A DNA stretch of 64,000 bases from Terrimonas rubra. GTDB taxonomy: Bacteria > Bacteroidota > Bacteroidia > Chitinophagales > Chitinophagaceae. The stretch is from NCBI RefSeq assembly GCF_042686025.1, contig NZ_JBHUOZ010000003.1, positions 2,480,001 to 2,544,000 on the forward strand, read 5' to 3'. A model generated the notes under the pieces. That model saw only the letters and a list, made by a program, of their open reading frames with translations. It did not search any database and had not been told where the DNA came from. The position numbers were made by a program, and so were the translations under genes. Position 1 is the first letter of the stretch, and each line of letters begins with the position of its first letter. This document shows, in pieces, positions 48,802-57,799 of the stretch.

Positions 48802-49515
48802 ATGGAACAACAGATCACAGTTTTACAAAAAGAAGAACAATTCGGCTCACCGGCAACTTTTGAACATGCACAACGTGTAGCTAAAATGCTTTCTTCTTCT
48901 TCGCTTATCCCTAAAGAATACCAGGGAAACATACAGAACACAATGATTGCTATTGAAATGGCAAATCGAATAGGCGCTAACCCATTAATGGTTATGCAAA
49001 ACCTGTATATCGTACATGGCCGTCCTTCTTGGAGCAGTTCTTTTATTATCGCAGCCTTAAATGCATGTAAAAGATTCTCACCACTACGCTTTGTAATGTC
49101 CGGTGAAGGCGAAGATTACGGATGTACCGCTTGGGCCTACGATGTAGACACAAAAGACAAATTGGAAGGCCCCAAAGTAACCCTTAAAATGGCTAACGCT
49201 GAAGGATGGGTAAGTAAATCGGGAAGCAAATGGAAAACAATGCCCGAATTAATGTTCCGATATCGTGCTGCAGCTTTCTTTGGTCGTCTTTATGCACCTG
49301 ATATTCTTATGGGAATATATACTGCTGACGAAATGGAAGACATTCAACCGGTTACTATTGTTGAAAGCAAAATCAACAAAGAGGAAGAAAGGGTAAAACT
49401 AATGATTGAAGACGCTACCAGTGTAGAAGACCTGGAAAAAATCAAAGAAAATGTAATGCCGTCACAATTAGACCTGTTTAACGAAAAATTAGCCACTCTT
49501 TCAACTGGTAAATAA
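48802..49515 (+). CDS. RecT-like single-strand annealing protein
   Basis: A 237-residue protein with SSLIPKEYQGNIQNTMIAIEMANRIGANPLMVMQNLYIVHGRPSWSSSFIIAALN (about residues 34-88), the block typical of RecT-superfamily phage recombinases. A central strand-rich region and an acidic helical tail follow. It should anneal complementary single strands made by the exonuclease encoded directly after it (one-base overlap, TAATG). Confidence 0.82.
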   Translation: MEQQITVLQKEEQFGSPATFEHAQRVAKMLSSSSLIPKEYQGNIQNTMIAIEMANRIGANPLMVMQNLYIVHGRPSWSSSFIIAALNACKRFSPLRFVMSGEGEDYGCTAWAYDVDTKDKLEGPKVTLKMANAEGWVSKSGSKWKTMPELMFRYRAAAFFGRLYAPDILMGIYTADEMEDIQPVTIVESKINKEEERVKLMIEDATSVEDLEKIKENVMPSQLDLFNEKLATLSTGK

Positions 49516-50291
49516 TGGACTTTTCAAATATACTTTTCAGGTGTTCTTCACTATCACACTTAATGACCGATCCTAAATTGAAAAAAGATAAGGAAGCGGG
49601 TAATTTAAGTGAATCAGCCAAAACTCACTTAGTGGATGTTTATGTTAGCAATAAGTATGGACGAAATTCCGACATTCAAAATAAATACATTCAAAAGGGA
49701 TTGTTAGTAGAGGAAGACAGTATCACTCTTTACAGCCGGGTTAAAAAAAACTTCTTCAAAAAAAATGAAGAACACCTAAAAAATGACTTCATAATGGGAA
49801 CACCTGATCTGTATATTGGAAAAACAATCCAAACAGCTGAAAGGATAATAGACATCAAAAGCAGTTTTGACATTTTCACTTTCTTTAGAAACATTAATTC
49901 TACTCTCAATTCTTCCTATTGGTGGCAGGTGCAGGGATATATGGCGCTAACCGGTGCAAAATCAGCTACGGTAGCTTACTGCCTTGTTGACACTCCACAG
50001 GTGATTATTAATGATGAGAAAAGGAAACTAATGTGGAAAATGGGAGTTGCTACCGATATGGATCCTGACTATATGCAGGCCTGTGAAGAATTGGAAAGAC
50101 TGCTAACATACCCGGACATCCCAATGAATGAAAGAGTAATCGAATTTGATGTATTCAGAGACGATGAAGCAATAGAGCGATGTTATGAACGGGTTTTGAA
50201 AGGTCGTAATTATTTATCCGAATTAGACAGTTATCGTTTACAACAAAAAACAACCAACCATGACACGCTTACAAAAGTACCTATACAATAA
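49515..50291 (+). CDS. PDDEXK exonuclease (lambda-Exo/YqaJ-like)
   Basis: A 258-residue nuclease. The metal site is Asp98 in GTPDLYIG and Asp113-Ile-Lys115 in IIDIKSS, the (D)...(D/E)xK pattern of the restriction-like fold; YWWQVQGYMALTGAKSATVAYCLVDTP is the typical following helix-strand. It would chew one strand of double-stranded ends for the RecT-like protein. It is coupled to that gene by overlapping stop and start. Confidence 0.85.
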   Translation: MDFSNILFRCSSLSHLMTDPKLKKDKEAGNLSESAKTHLVDVYVSNKYGRNSDIQNKYIQKGLLVEEDSITLYSRVKKNFFKKNEEHLKNDFIMGTPDLYIGKTIQTAERIIDIKSSFDIFTFFRNINSTLNSSYWWQVQGYMALTGAKSATVAYCLVDTPQVIINDEKRKLMWKMGVATDMDPDYMQACEELERLLTYPDIPMNERVIEFDVFRDDEAIERCYERVLKGRNYLSELDSYRLQQKTTNHDTLTKVPIQ

Positions 50292-50460
50292 GTCATTAAG
50301 AGAAACTACTCTTTCAAAGAGAATCGGTAAGACCTGGTGCCGGTTAGTCAACGGAAAGTGGATGACCGAAAAGAAATTTCAGAAAGTCTATCCTTTGAGC
50401 TTTCAACCAACCGGAAAACAAATTCAAAACCCTGATAAAAGAGCTGCGGCATTAGTTTGA
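50260..50460 (+). CDS. 66-residue basic phage protein
   Basis: A basic protein (MTRLQKYLYNKSLRETTLSKRI, LVNGKWMTEKKFQKVYPLSF) whose start overlaps the exonuclease end by 32 bases. The KWMTEKKFQKVYP part resembles short DNA-binding phage proteins, but no family is recognised. Confidence 0.5.
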   Translation: MTRLQKYLYNKSLRETTLSKRIGKTWCRLVNGKWMTEKKFQKVYPLSFQPTGKQIQNPDKRAAALV

Positions 50461-50461
50461 T

Positions 50462-50881
50462 ATGAGAAAAGTTAAAATACATTTTGCACAAGATTTAATT
50501 ATAAATAAAAACAGATCAATAATGGCTGGATTTGACATGTTTATTATTGGTCATCCGCCTATTTCTTATGCTGATGGTTTTTATGATCAAAATTACAGAA
50601 TAGAGGGATATAAGTATGCACAAAAAATGGCTGAAGAAAATGGGATAGCTTTTACATACCCATTTAAATGTAATCAAAAAGGTTGTTATCCATTTCAATA
50701 TGGAGGTTCTTTTGTTTGCAATTCATGTTATCGTAGTGGAGTAGATAAGGACTGGTGGAAGATTCAAGTTGAAAAAGATGGAAACGAATTTTGTTGCCAT
50801 GGATTAGATTTTGTAAATCTTCAAGAAAGCACAAACTATGCTTTTGGAAAATCTTTTTCGGAAGCGATTAGTAATTATTGA
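50462..50881 (+). CDS. 139-residue cysteine-containing phage protein
   Basis: The sequence has two cysteine pairs (CNQKGCYPFQYGGSFVCNSCYRSG) that could hold a zinc ion. An alternative start is the ATG at 50522 (MAGFDMFIIGHPPISYADGF), which looks more natural than the first. Function unknown. Confidence 0.55.
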   Translation: MRKVKIHFAQDLIINKNRSIMAGFDMFIIGHPPISYADGFYDQNYRIEGYKYAQKMAEENGIAFTYPFKCNQKGCYPFQYGGSFVCNSCYRSGVDKDWWKIQVEKDGNEFCCHGLDFVNLQESTNYAFGKSFSEAISNY

Positions 50882-50904
50882 AATATAATGATTAAGAACT
50901 AAAA

Positions 50905-51294
50905 ATGCCCCAAACCTGCGACTTCCCTCTTTGCTCCGAACCAGTCTACAACGACCGATGGTGCGTTCATCATAACAGAGTATATGGAGAAAAGAAAGCA
51001 AAGAAAGAAAACAAGCCAATACCAAAGCAAAGTGAGAAAAGAAAGGTACTGGATAAAAAGTATAAAAATCTGGTCAAACAGATGCTAACTGAAAACGACC
51101 AGTGCGAAATGAAAATACCAGGAGTTTGTACAGGTAAAGCGCAAGGGCTACATCACCCCGTAAAGAGAACAGAAAAGAACCTATGTGAACCAACTAACCT
51201 AATGAGAGCTTGCAATGCATGTAATAATTGGGTTGAGTTACACCCATCTGAAGGAATGAAACTAGGACTAATAAAATCAAAATTTAAAAAATAA
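50905..51294 (+). CDS. HNH-like zinc-binding endonuclease
   Basis: A 129-residue protein. It begins with a small Cys/His finger (CDFPLCSEPVYNDRWCVHH), has a Lys-rich linker, and continues with CEMKIPGVCTGKAQGLHHPVKRTEKNLCEPTNLMRACNACNNWVELHPSEG, which fits an HNH-type beta-beta-alpha site (His-His in GLHHP) supported by zinc cysteines. NinG-like recombination nucleases of phages have this style. It lies within the recombination operon. Confidence 0.72.
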   Translation: MPQTCDFPLCSEPVYNDRWCVHHNRVYGEKKAKKENKPIPKQSEKRKVLDKKYKNLVKQMLTENDQCEMKIPGVCTGKAQGLHHPVKRTEKNLCEPTNLMRACNACNNWVELHPSEGMKLGLIKSKFKK

Positions 51295-51306
51295 AAACCA
51301 AACAAA

Positions 51307-51614
51307 ATGAACACTAAAAACAAAATGTTCGACAAAGACAAATTCTACATTATTAGAGCCGACCGCGCCGGTGTATTTATGGGTAAAATATCTTTTATTG
51401 AAGGAACCACCATAGGTATTAATGCCTTAAGAAGACTTTACTATTGGTCTGGAGCTTTAGACACTACACAACTTGCGAAACAGGGCGTTACAAAACAAAG
51501 AGGGTGTAAATTCTCCGAACAACTCGATGAAACCGATTTAAGTATCGTGACCAATCTTATCGAGTTCCACCCGATGACGGAAAAAGCTATTCAATCTTTA
51601 AACAACGTTCCTGT

Positions 51615-51627
<13 letters not shown>
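51307..51627 (+). CDS. DUF6948 family phage protein
   Basis: A 106-residue protein matching the DUF6948 pattern: YIIRADRAGVFMGKISF, RRLYYWSGALDTTQLAKQGV, CKFSEQLDETDL and a C-terminal SLNNVPVWKS. The family is common in tailed phages and has no known function. It overlaps the repeat protein start by 13 bases. Confidence 0.82.
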
Positions 51628-52406
<779 letters not shown>

Positions 52407-52409
52407 CAT

Positions 52410-52667
52410 ATGAAAACAACCATCATTTACGCTTTGCTCCCAAACAACAAGAAAATATTCATATCCAGTCTTGACAAAAGAGAGGATAATAAGCTAATAG
52501 CTATTCCAACTTTTGAAGTTAAGGAAGCAAAGACTTTTGAAAGCGAACAGGACGCAGCGGAAGTAATTCCTTTTATTCATAATCCATTGGATAGAAACTG
52601 GAAGGTTGGAATCGTTGAAGTCGAGAAGAAAAAAAATATTGTAAAAGGTAAAAATGAGTTGGTATGA
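52410..52667 (+). CDS. 85-residue phage protein
   Basis: A small protein (TTIIYALLPNNKKIFISSLDKREDNKLIAIPTFEVKEAKTFESEQDAAEVIPFI) with strand-helix character and a lysine-rich tail. No family recognised. Its stop overlaps the next start (ATGA type). Confidence 0.6.
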   Translation: MKTTIIYALLPNNKKIFISSLDKREDNKLIAIPTFEVKEAKTFESEQDAAEVIPFIHNPLDRNWKVGIVEVEKKKNIVKGKNELV

Positions 52668-53008
52668 AATCACAAAGCTGTATAGTAAGTTCCTTACAAC
52701 ATCTCAATCGGTCAAAAGACCACATGCAGAGTTTTATTTCTGACAATCCAGGAACAAAAGAAGCAGGCCTGTTTAAGATGTATAAGAACCGGATTGACTG
52801 GATTTTCAACGACCTATTCACCAATCCAAACTTTTCAGAACAGGTACGTCAGGGAATAAAAAACGAGGTCAATTCTGATGTATGGGCGATTGATGCCATA
52901 GTAGAAAAGATTGCACTTCTTAAACCCTAACAACGAGAGCTATTAGAAAATGTAATCGACAAAGTAATAAAAGGTGATGAATTAATTGTAAATGAAACAG
53001 CATTATGA
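52664..53008 (+). pseudogene. Small phage gene interrupted by a premature TAA
   Basis: The first part (88 residues, ending AIVEKIALLKP) stops at TAA 52928-52930. The same frame continues for 25 more codons (QRELLENVIDKVIKGDELIV...) to a TGA at 53006-53008 that overlaps the next gene's ATG (ATGA). This coupling and the plausible helix across the stop indicate one original gene of about 114 residues, with GAA or similar changed to TAA. The 88-residue product may still be made. The function is unknown. Confidence 0.65.
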
Positions 53009-53328
53009 AGGAAAACAAAAAAATATCATTGTTAGACATGAACCAAAAGCTGCTAGAGAAAGGGCATATCGTAGTAGTTAGGTATTCATGGAATAGTTAT
53101 GTAGGTGAAATTGGCAATAAAGGCCTACATGCAACCGGAGCAGAAAGGTTTGCCTTTTTTGGGCCTCATCCATTACGACAGGAACATACTTATCAAATAT
53201 TAGGACATATTTCAGAGTCGCATCCTGACTATAATAAAAAAGTTCTTGAATGGTATAATTCTGAATCGGATGATTTTAAATGTCCTATTAAAATCACTGT
53301 ATATGATAATGTAAAAATTCAAAATTAA
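53005..53328 (+). CDS. 107-residue phage protein
   Basis: A protein with KKISLLDMNQKLLEKGHIVVVRYSWNSYVGEIGNKGLHATGAERFAFFGPH. No family is recognised. Its ATG overlaps the TGA that would end the undamaged upstream gene. Confidence 0.6.
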   Translation: MKENKKISLLDMNQKLLEKGHIVVVRYSWNSYVGEIGNKGLHATGAERFAFFGPHPLRQEHTYQILGHISESHPDYNKKVLEWYNSESDDFKCPIKITVYDNVKIQN

Positions 53329-53331
53329 AAT

Positions 53332-53622
53332 ATGCAACCAACATCACGAATCGCCTATAACAAAAGGGAGTTATCCGGCGAGAACGAAAGCGACAAGCAG
53401 TCAGCTTTAAATGCCCTTACAAAAATAGGATTTGGGACTAAAGAAGACATTGCCAGTGAGTTGAAATGGACGCAAGATAGGCTCCACAAACGTTTATCGG
53501 AGCTTTTGAAAGATGGTAAAATTATTCAAACTCCATTAAAGAAAATCGCACAATCCACCGGCCACTTACAGATCATCTGGGCGGTAAAAGGAATAAAGGA
53601 AATTAAGGTAAAGGTGAATTAA
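53332..53622 (+). CDS. Winged-helix phage protein
   Basis: A 96-residue protein with a winged helix-turn-helix: SALNALTKIGFGTKEDIASELKWTQDRLHKRLSELLKDGKIIQ (about 24-66). It precedes the replication gene by 10 bp and may bind the origin or regulate the replication operon (inference). Confidence 0.65.
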   Translation: MQPTSRIAYNKRELSGENESDKQSALNALTKIGFGTKEDIASELKWTQDRLHKRLSELLKDGKIIQTPLKKIAQSTGHLQIIWAVKGIKEIKVKVN

Positions 53623-53632
53623 AAATATTGAA

Positions 53633-54412
53633 ATGGCAGGCCCCGGATTTGAATATTATTCTGTAAAAACCAACAGATACCAGGATAAAAAGATTAAACG
53701 ACTGAAAAGAACTTTTGGGGGAACAGGTGTTGCCATTTATGACTATATACTTTGTGAAATATACCGAGAACAAGGATGTTTCATTGTGTGGGACGATAGT
53801 ACTGCCTTTGACGTGTCAGAGTATTGGAATATCAAAGAAAGCTTAACAAATGAGATAGTTAAATATTGTTGTAGCGTGGGTCTTTTTGATAAAGAACTGC
53901 TTACAAACGAGGGGTTACTATCATCAAAAGCTATCCTCACAAGGTTTATAGATTGGAGTGTAAAGGCAAAAAGAAAGTACAATATTCCCGAAAAACTGAA
54001 AAAACTTCTGGAAGAAACAGTAAAACTTCCGGAAGAATTGCCAAAAGTTCCGGAAGAACAGCAACAAAGAAAAGAAAAGGAAAGTAAAGGAAAAAAAAGT
54101 AAAGAGGATATAGCGGACAAGCCGCCCCCGTCCAAAGGATTTATCAAACCAGTTTTGGATGAAGTAATTGAACATTTTAAAAACAAAAATTTTGAAAAAA
54201 ATTTAGGCTGGCCGGCCGAAAAAATTACAGAAAAAGCCGAACAGTTCATTAATCACTACGCAAGTAAAGGTTGGGTGATAGGCAAAGCAAAAATGAAAGA
54301 CTGGCGGGCTGCAATCAATGGGCAGTGGCTTAAAACAAAATCATGGGAAAATGAATCAGGCAAGCGAGAAAATAATGTTGTTGGCAAAACAATTGAATTT
54401 GACCCCCTCTGA
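53633..54412 (+). CDS. DUF4373 phage replication protein
   Basis: A 259-residue protein whose N-terminal domain (about 5-105: YYSVKTNRYQDKKIKRLKRTFGGTGVAIYDYILCEIYREQG) matches DUF4373/Lin1244-like, a winged-helix domain of phage replication initiators. A charged linker with Lys-Glu runs follows, then a helical end domain (FINHYASKGWVIGKAKMKDWRAAINGQW) found in DnaD-like and replisome organiser proteins. It overlaps the helicase-loader gene by 38 bases, as expected for an initiator-loader pair. Confidence 0.83.
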   Translation: MAGPGFEYYSVKTNRYQDKKIKRLKRTFGGTGVAIYDYILCEIYREQGCFIVWDDSTAFDVSEYWNIKESLTNEIVKYCCSVGLFDKELLTNEGLLSSKAILTRFIDWSVKAKRKYNIPEKLKKLLEETVKLPEELPKVPEEQQQRKEKESKGKKSKEDIADKPPPSKGFIKPVLDEVIEHFKNKNFEKNLGWPAEKITEKAEQFINHYASKGWVIGKAKMKDWRAAINGQWLKTKSWENESGKRENNVVGKTIEFDPL

Positions 54413-55256
54413 AACCGAGGAAGTGGAATATATCCTTTCAAAAGAAGAAGAAGAAATGTGTATTCAAAATGCGATTGATAAAGAGAAGCAAAACATGATT
54501 TGGAGGATGAACGAAGCATCAGCTAATCAGTTTCAGATTGAAATGAGAATAAAAAATACCAACTGGGATCAGTTAATTAATCGTGATGAGATTTTAAAAT
54601 TAGCTAATAGTTCAAAACTTCATTTGGAGTGGGAAAAACAGCAGAGGTTAAAAGAAAAGGAAGCCGAAAAAGAACTTAAAGCTGAGATATCCAAAAGATG
54701 CGATGCCAAATATTTCTACAAAATTTTAAAAAAAGGATGCCAGGGGATTAAAAATAAGCCGCTCATTGTTTCAAACGAAACATTACCATTAATCAAGGCG
54801 CTTTGTTTCTTCTTTTCGGAAGACGAAAGATTTGAAAGCGAGTTAGGTTATAACCTACAAAAGGGATTATTGATAAGAGGTATATCTGGATTAGGTAAAA
54901 CATTCTTAATTAAACTTTTACTTAACAACGAAAGAAAGCCAGTATCTCAAATATCAATGATTGAGGTTTCAAGGGAAATAAAAGACAATGGATTTTATAC
55001 ACCACCCGAAAACGCAATACTAAATATTGATGATGTTGGAACAGAACAAACGGAGGTAAATTATTACGGAACAAAAATTAATTGGTTTAAGGAGTTTATT
55101 GAAAGTTACCATTTACAATCTAAGGCGTTTAATAGGCTCATAATCTCAACTAATAATAATAGTGAACAACTGGAGCAAATGTATGGGTTCAGGGTAAGGA
55201 GTAGGCTAAAGGAAATGTTTAATGTGATTGACGTAAAGGGAGCATCAATGCGATAA
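54375..55256 (+). CDS. DnaC-like helicase loader (AAA+ ATPase)
   Basis: A 293-residue ATPase. Walker A is GISGLGKTF (about 172-180), Walker B ILNIDDVG (about 214-221), and a sensor region LIISTNNN with the arginine-finger segment RVRSRLKEMF follows. The N-terminal 130 residues are charged and helical. The frame is open from 54318, but ATG 54375 avoids a long overlap with the DUF4373 gene. It should load the host replicative helicase at the phage origin. Confidence 0.85.
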   Translation: MLLAKQLNLTPSETEEVEYILSKEEEEMCIQNAIDKEKQNMIWRMNEASANQFQIEMRIKNTNWDQLINRDEILKLANSSKLHLEWEKQQRLKEKEAEKELKAEISKRCDAKYFYKILKKGCQGIKNKPLIVSNETLPLIKALCFFFSEDERFESELGYNLQKGLLIRGISGLGKTFLIKLLLNNERKPVSQISMIEVSREIKDNGFYTPPENAILNIDDVGTEQTEVNYYGTKINWFKEFIESYHLQSKAFNRLIISTNNNSEQLEQMYGFRVRSRLKEMFNVIDVKGASMR

Positions 55257-55325
55257 AAATACAAAGCTGGAAAACAATGTACCGGCTATTTATGAACGAG
55301 TTGATAAATAAAAAACACTAAAAAT

Positions 55326-55817
55326 ATGGGATGCGATATTCATTTATATGCAGAAGTTAGAAAAAGAAAAACACTGCTTGATAAACTACAATTCTGGAAG
55401 CCTAAAAAGTGGGTAAACATCGACAAGTGGACTAAAAATAAGTACTACGGTGAAGATAAATGGGAGCCGGAATTTAAAATTGAAAGCAATAACCAATTTT
55501 ACACCGGCGGTAGGAATTACAATTTGTTTTCTGCCCTTTGTGGGGTAAGAAACTATTATTTTGAACCTGTTCCTAAAATGATTACTCCACCAAAAGGAAT
55601 GCCTAAAAATGTAAGCGAAATAGTCAAGAAAGAAATTGAACGCTACGGATCAGATGGACATTCTCACAGTTGGAATACATTGGAAGAGCTTCTGTCTTTT
55701 GATTGGAGTGAATATGGGGAAAGCTGCGATAAGTTCCTGAAAGAAGTTTTGCCAAAAATGAAAGCCCAAAATGTATCACCTAAAGACGTGAGAATAGTTT
55801 ACTTCTTTGATAACTAA
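55326..55817 (+). CDS. Conserved phage protein (MGCDIHLYAE type)
   Basis: A 163-residue protein starting MGCDIHLYAEVRK, a start shared by a family of phage and bacterial proteins of unknown function. Other blocks are GGRNYNLFSALCGVRNYY and DGHSHSWNTLEELLSFDW, with conserved His/Asp residues that might bind a metal. It has a 69-bp gap upstream. Confidence 0.72.
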   Translation: MGCDIHLYAEVRKRKTLLDKLQFWKPKKWVNIDKWTKNKYYGEDKWEPEFKIESNNQFYTGGRNYNLFSALCGVRNYYFEPVPKMITPPKGMPKNVSEIVKKEIERYGSDGHSHSWNTLEELLSFDWSEYGESCDKFLKEVLPKMKAQNVSPKDVRIVYFFDN

Positions 55818-55820
55818 CGC

Positions 55821-56099
55821 TTGACCACCCTACCCCAAATATTAAACCGTGTTTTAGTTCTGCTCAAAGATGAAAATAACAAGGCAGAAAAGATAGTCGG
55901 TAGTAGTTGTTACTGGTTGCCGTTGAGCCTGACTTATGACAACTTAGTTAGGAGTAAAGAGATAACACCTATTTCAGAACTCCCACCGGAAACAAAGAAA
56001 CACTACTGGGGTCAGGTGAAGGGATTAGATGTTCCACGTTACACAAAAATTATGATTGTTCAGGCTTTGTATTTGTTTGATTTAATAAATGAGAAATAA
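55821..56099 (+). CDS. 92-residue phage protein, TTG start
   Basis: A protein (TTLPQILNRVLVLLKDENNKAEKIVGSSCYWLPLSLTYDNLV, IMIVQALYLFDLINEK) with no ATG near its beginning; the TTG at 55821, three bases after the previous stop, is the only sensible start. No family recognised. Confidence 0.55.
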   Translation: MTTLPQILNRVLVLLKDENNKAEKIVGSSCYWLPLSLTYDNLVRSKEITPISELPPETKKHYWGQVKGLDVPRYTKIMIVQALYLFDLINEK

Positions 56100-56100
56100 T

Positions 56101-56478
56101 ATGCGAGAGATAAAATTCCGCGGTAAGCGGATCGATAATGGAGAGTGGGTGTTTGGGTACTTAGAATCCCTTAGAGAGATAAGGGGATATTTTATAGACC
56201 CCGAAACAGTCGGCCAGTTCACCGGCCTTAAAGACAAAAACGGAAAGGAGATTTATGAGGGAGATATTTTAAATGTAGTTGATGGGTTTATTGGGCCTAT
56301 TAAGGAGGTTGTTTTTTCAAACATACACTATGCTTTTATGTTTAAAACGATAAGTGATGTAAAATCTGCAGACTTTAGAAAATTGAAAGGCGAATCTAAT
56401 TTTATTAACCAATATAATAACCTTAAATCTGTTGAGCTTCTTGGTAATATCCACGATAACCCAGACATCCTGAAATAA
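56101..56478 (+). CDS. YopX family phage protein, copy 2
   Basis: A 125-residue YopX protein. The first 56 residues are almost the same as copy 1 (47908), and bases 56152-56268 are identical to 47959-48075. After that the sequences differ completely. Start at ATG 56101, corresponding to the GTG of copy 1; an ATG at 56089 overlaps the previous gene. Stop overlaps the next start (TAATG). Confidence 0.85.
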   Translation: MREIKFRGKRIDNGEWVFGYLESLREIRGYFIDPETVGQFTGLKDKNGKEIYEGDILNVVDGFIGPIKEVVFSNIHYAFMFKTISDVKSADFRKLKGESNFINQYNNLKSVELLGNIHDNPDILK

Positions 56479-56705
56479 TGCCCACCCTAAACATCATAGT
56501 CCGTGTATGTGAGCTGAAATTAGGAGATGTATTTATTCTCTATGGCATCGAAAGAAGGGTGAGAAAAATAGTAGACTGCCGAATTGAATATGTTAACAAC
56601 GGTGATAAGAAGATCAATAAAAAATCAATATCTGCCCGGTCACAGGAAAAGGTGATGCTGGTGAGCAGAAAAGAGGTGGTGAAATACTATTTGGAGAATA
56701 AGTAA
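56478..56705 (+). CDS. 75-residue phage protein
   Basis: A basic, strand-rich protein (LKLGDVFILYGIERRVRKIVDCRIEYVNNGDKKINKKSISARSQEKVMLV), possibly a small beta-barrel. No family recognised. Coupled to YopX copy 2 by a one-base overlap. Confidence 0.6.
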   Translation: MPTLNIIVRVCELKLGDVFILYGIERRVRKIVDCRIEYVNNGDKKINKKSISARSQEKVMLVSRKEVVKYYLENK

Positions 56706-56715
56706 ACTTAAAAAA

Positions 56716-57036
56716 ATGTATCGAAAATTAAAAAGAACATGGTCATTTGGATATGCAAATTATATCCCAAAATTTAAAGAAACATTCCCTGAACTCTCAA
56801 AAGTTGATGGTGAAGAACTTTGTGAAAGGTTCATAAAACTAAAAATGAACTTCTACTATGAAGAAGAAACTCCAGTTAAGCCATGGATAAGGATTACTTT
56901 ACCATTTGCACTTATATCTATGATTATTATGATAATCTGCCTTCCTGTATGCTTTTTAGTAACTGGAAAGTGGAGTTATCCATTAGGTAAGAAATCTATA
57001 ATCCTCAATTGGTTCAGGTCGTTGAGACTTATATAA
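56716..57036 (+). CDS. 106-residue phage membrane protein
   Basis: A cytosolic N-terminal part (YRKLKRTWSFGYANYIPKFKETFPELS) is followed by one strong membrane helix with IRITLPFALISMIIMIICLP (about 62-85) and a basic end. No family recognised. Confidence 0.6.
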   Translation: MYRKLKRTWSFGYANYIPKFKETFPELSKVDGEELCERFIKLKMNFYYEEETPVKPWIRITLPFALISMIIMIICLPVCFLVTGKWSYPLGKKSIILNWFRSLRLI

Positions 57037-57045
57037 AATAATCCC

Positions 57046-57465
57046 ATGAAATACACAATAGGAATAGACCCTGGCACCCACACTGGATTAGCGGTAAGAA
57101 ATCTCGAAACCGACGAAATGCAGCTTTTCACAATGAAAATTCACCAAGCATTGGATTTTGTTAGAGAACGAAAGGGCGAAATAAAAGTACTCGTAATCGA
57201 GAATCCGAACCTTTGGACACATTTCAAGGACACGAAAAACGCCCGTTCAAGGTTGCAAGGTGCCGGTTCTATCAAACGTGATTTCAGTATATGGGAGGAC
57301 TTTTTAACAGAACATAAAATCAAATTCAGAACAACCCGCCCCGACAAGCAACGTAACCAACTCGCAGAACATACAGAACTGTTTGCACGGATGACAGGAT
57401 ATAAAGAACGTTCCAGTCATCATGCAAGAGTAGCGGCGTTATTGATTGAGGGGGTGAAAAAGTAA
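57046..57465 (+). CDS. RuvC-like Holliday-junction resolvase
   Basis: A 139-residue RNase-H-fold protein of the phage RuvC type. The first acid is Asp8 in GIDPGTHTGLAV and the second Glu52 in VLVIENPN; QGAGSIKRDFSIWEDFL is the typical middle segment. The C-terminal motif is SSHHARVAALL, where relatives usually have HxRDAA with a catalytic aspartate; here valine occupies that place. It may thus be inactive or use another residue. In phages such enzymes resolve branched DNA before packaging. Confidence 0.8.
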   Translation: MKYTIGIDPGTHTGLAVRNLETDEMQLFTMKIHQALDFVRERKGEIKVLVIENPNLWTHFKDTKNARSRLQGAGSIKRDFSIWEDFLTEHKIKFRTTRPDKQRNQLAEHTELFARMTGYKERSSHHARVAALLIEGVKK

Positions 57466-57484
57466 ATTATAACAATTAAATAAA

Positions 57485-57736
57485 ATGAAAGTAAAAGACT
57501 TGATAAAGCTTCTTTCGGAATATCCCGAAAATATGCCAGTTAAATTAATGCCCAACCATGAAAGGGGTGCAGATTTTAATTATACTGTGAATGAATTTAC
57601 AGAGGAAAACATGTTAATCTCATCTGAAAAGGCATGGGTGGACGATGAAGCCCCGTATGATACATGGGACTGCGAAGACGGGAAAATCCGTCACAAAGGC
57701 CGAAGGTACCTTTTGATTAATCCTATAATTACCTAA
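57485..57736 (+). CDS. 83-residue phage protein
   Basis: The start VKDLIKLLSEYPENMPVKL is a pattern often seen in small phage and plasmid proteins; the rest is acidic (SSEKAWVDDEAPYDTWDCEDG). Function unknown. Confidence 0.62.
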   Translation: MKVKDLIKLLSEYPENMPVKLMPNHERGADFNYTVNEFTEENMLISSEKAWVDDEAPYDTWDCEDGKIRHKGRRYLLINPIIT

Positions 57737-57799
57737 CCCCTATTGGAATGCAATAATCCCAAACGGGCGCTTTACTGAAGCGTCGTAAAATAAAAGAAT

